64,000 bases of DNA from the NCBI GenBank assembly GCA_029449245.1, contig JANATF010000018.1, forward strand, positions 434,001 through 498,000, given 5' to 3'. Below the pieces are notes generated by a model. That model made no database searches. It was given only the letters and a program-made list of their open reading frames with translations, and was not told the DNA's origin. Below are positions 63,922 through 64,000 of the stretch, one piece after another. The stretch comes from Mortierella alpina. Its lineage: Eukaryota > Mortierellomycota > Mortierellomycetes > Mortierellales > Mortierellaceae. Each line of letters begins with the position of its first letter. Position 1 is the first letter of the stretch. The position numbers were made by a program, and so were the translations under genes.

Positions 63922-64000
63922 ACTTTGCACGTCACTTTGCACGTCTGCACATCACTTTGCACGTCTGCACATCCGTTTGCACATCACTTTGCACATCACT
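63922..64000 (+). repeat. CTTTGCACGTCTGCACATCA minisatellite
   Basis: At least four to five imperfect copies of a unit built from TTTGCAC(G/A)TC and TGCACATC run to the window edge, so the full length is unknown. Confidence 0.8.

Overview
This window is fungal nuclear DNA. The genes carry short GT-AG introns, and there are large NACHT/WD40 (NLR-like) proteins, F-box proteins, a fungal DUF6589 protein and three kinds of eukaryotic DNA transposon. The particular NACHT + pentapeptide + WD40 architecture, with a helical N-terminal exon in one case, looks most like Mortierellomycotina (Mortierella/Linnemannia/Podila). That placement rests on family recognition, not on a search.

Layout. 322-3566 is a PIF/Harbinger transposon with CAG target duplications; its Myb-like partner gene is open but its transposase has an in-frame TGA. 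4601-8845 is NACHT-WD40 gene A. 9158-12747 holds a hAT-derived MITE and a complete hAT element with a perfect 8-bp duplication. 13205 is a small secreted protein. 14416-25098 holds three paralogous FAD monooxygenases with conserved intron positions, interrupted between the second and third by a foldback repeat cluster. 25361 is an F-box gene, 27973-33680 is NACHT gene B, and 33950 is a decayed F-box copy. 34843-40314 is a tandem array of three F-box-like genes. 41435-46858 is NACHT gene C. 48096-53099 is a 5-kb mobile element with perfect 136-bp inverted repeats and an 11-bp duplication; it carries a DUF6589 gene and a convergent RecQ-like helicase. From 53587 the content is more housekeeping-like: a RING protein, an F-box protein, a probable mitochondrial membrane protein, a myosin regulatory light chain and a FabG-like SDR.

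The most interesting object is the two-gene element at 48096-53099. It has termini and target duplications like a cut-and-paste transposon but no recognisable classical transposase. The DUF6589 protein shows three conserved acidic residues spaced as in a DDE (RNase H-fold) transposase, so I infer that DUF6589 is the transposase and the RecQ-like protein its helper. The three NACHT genes are NLR-like receptors with WD40 arrays of very different length (6, 14 and 15 blades). Gene A's blades are near-identical 126-bp units that differ mainly at a few blade positions, as in the fast-evolving fungal NWD incompatibility genes.

For spliced genes, exon junctions are given in the evidence. They were chosen by reading frame, GT-AG consensus and comparison between paralogs in the window, and have no transcript support.
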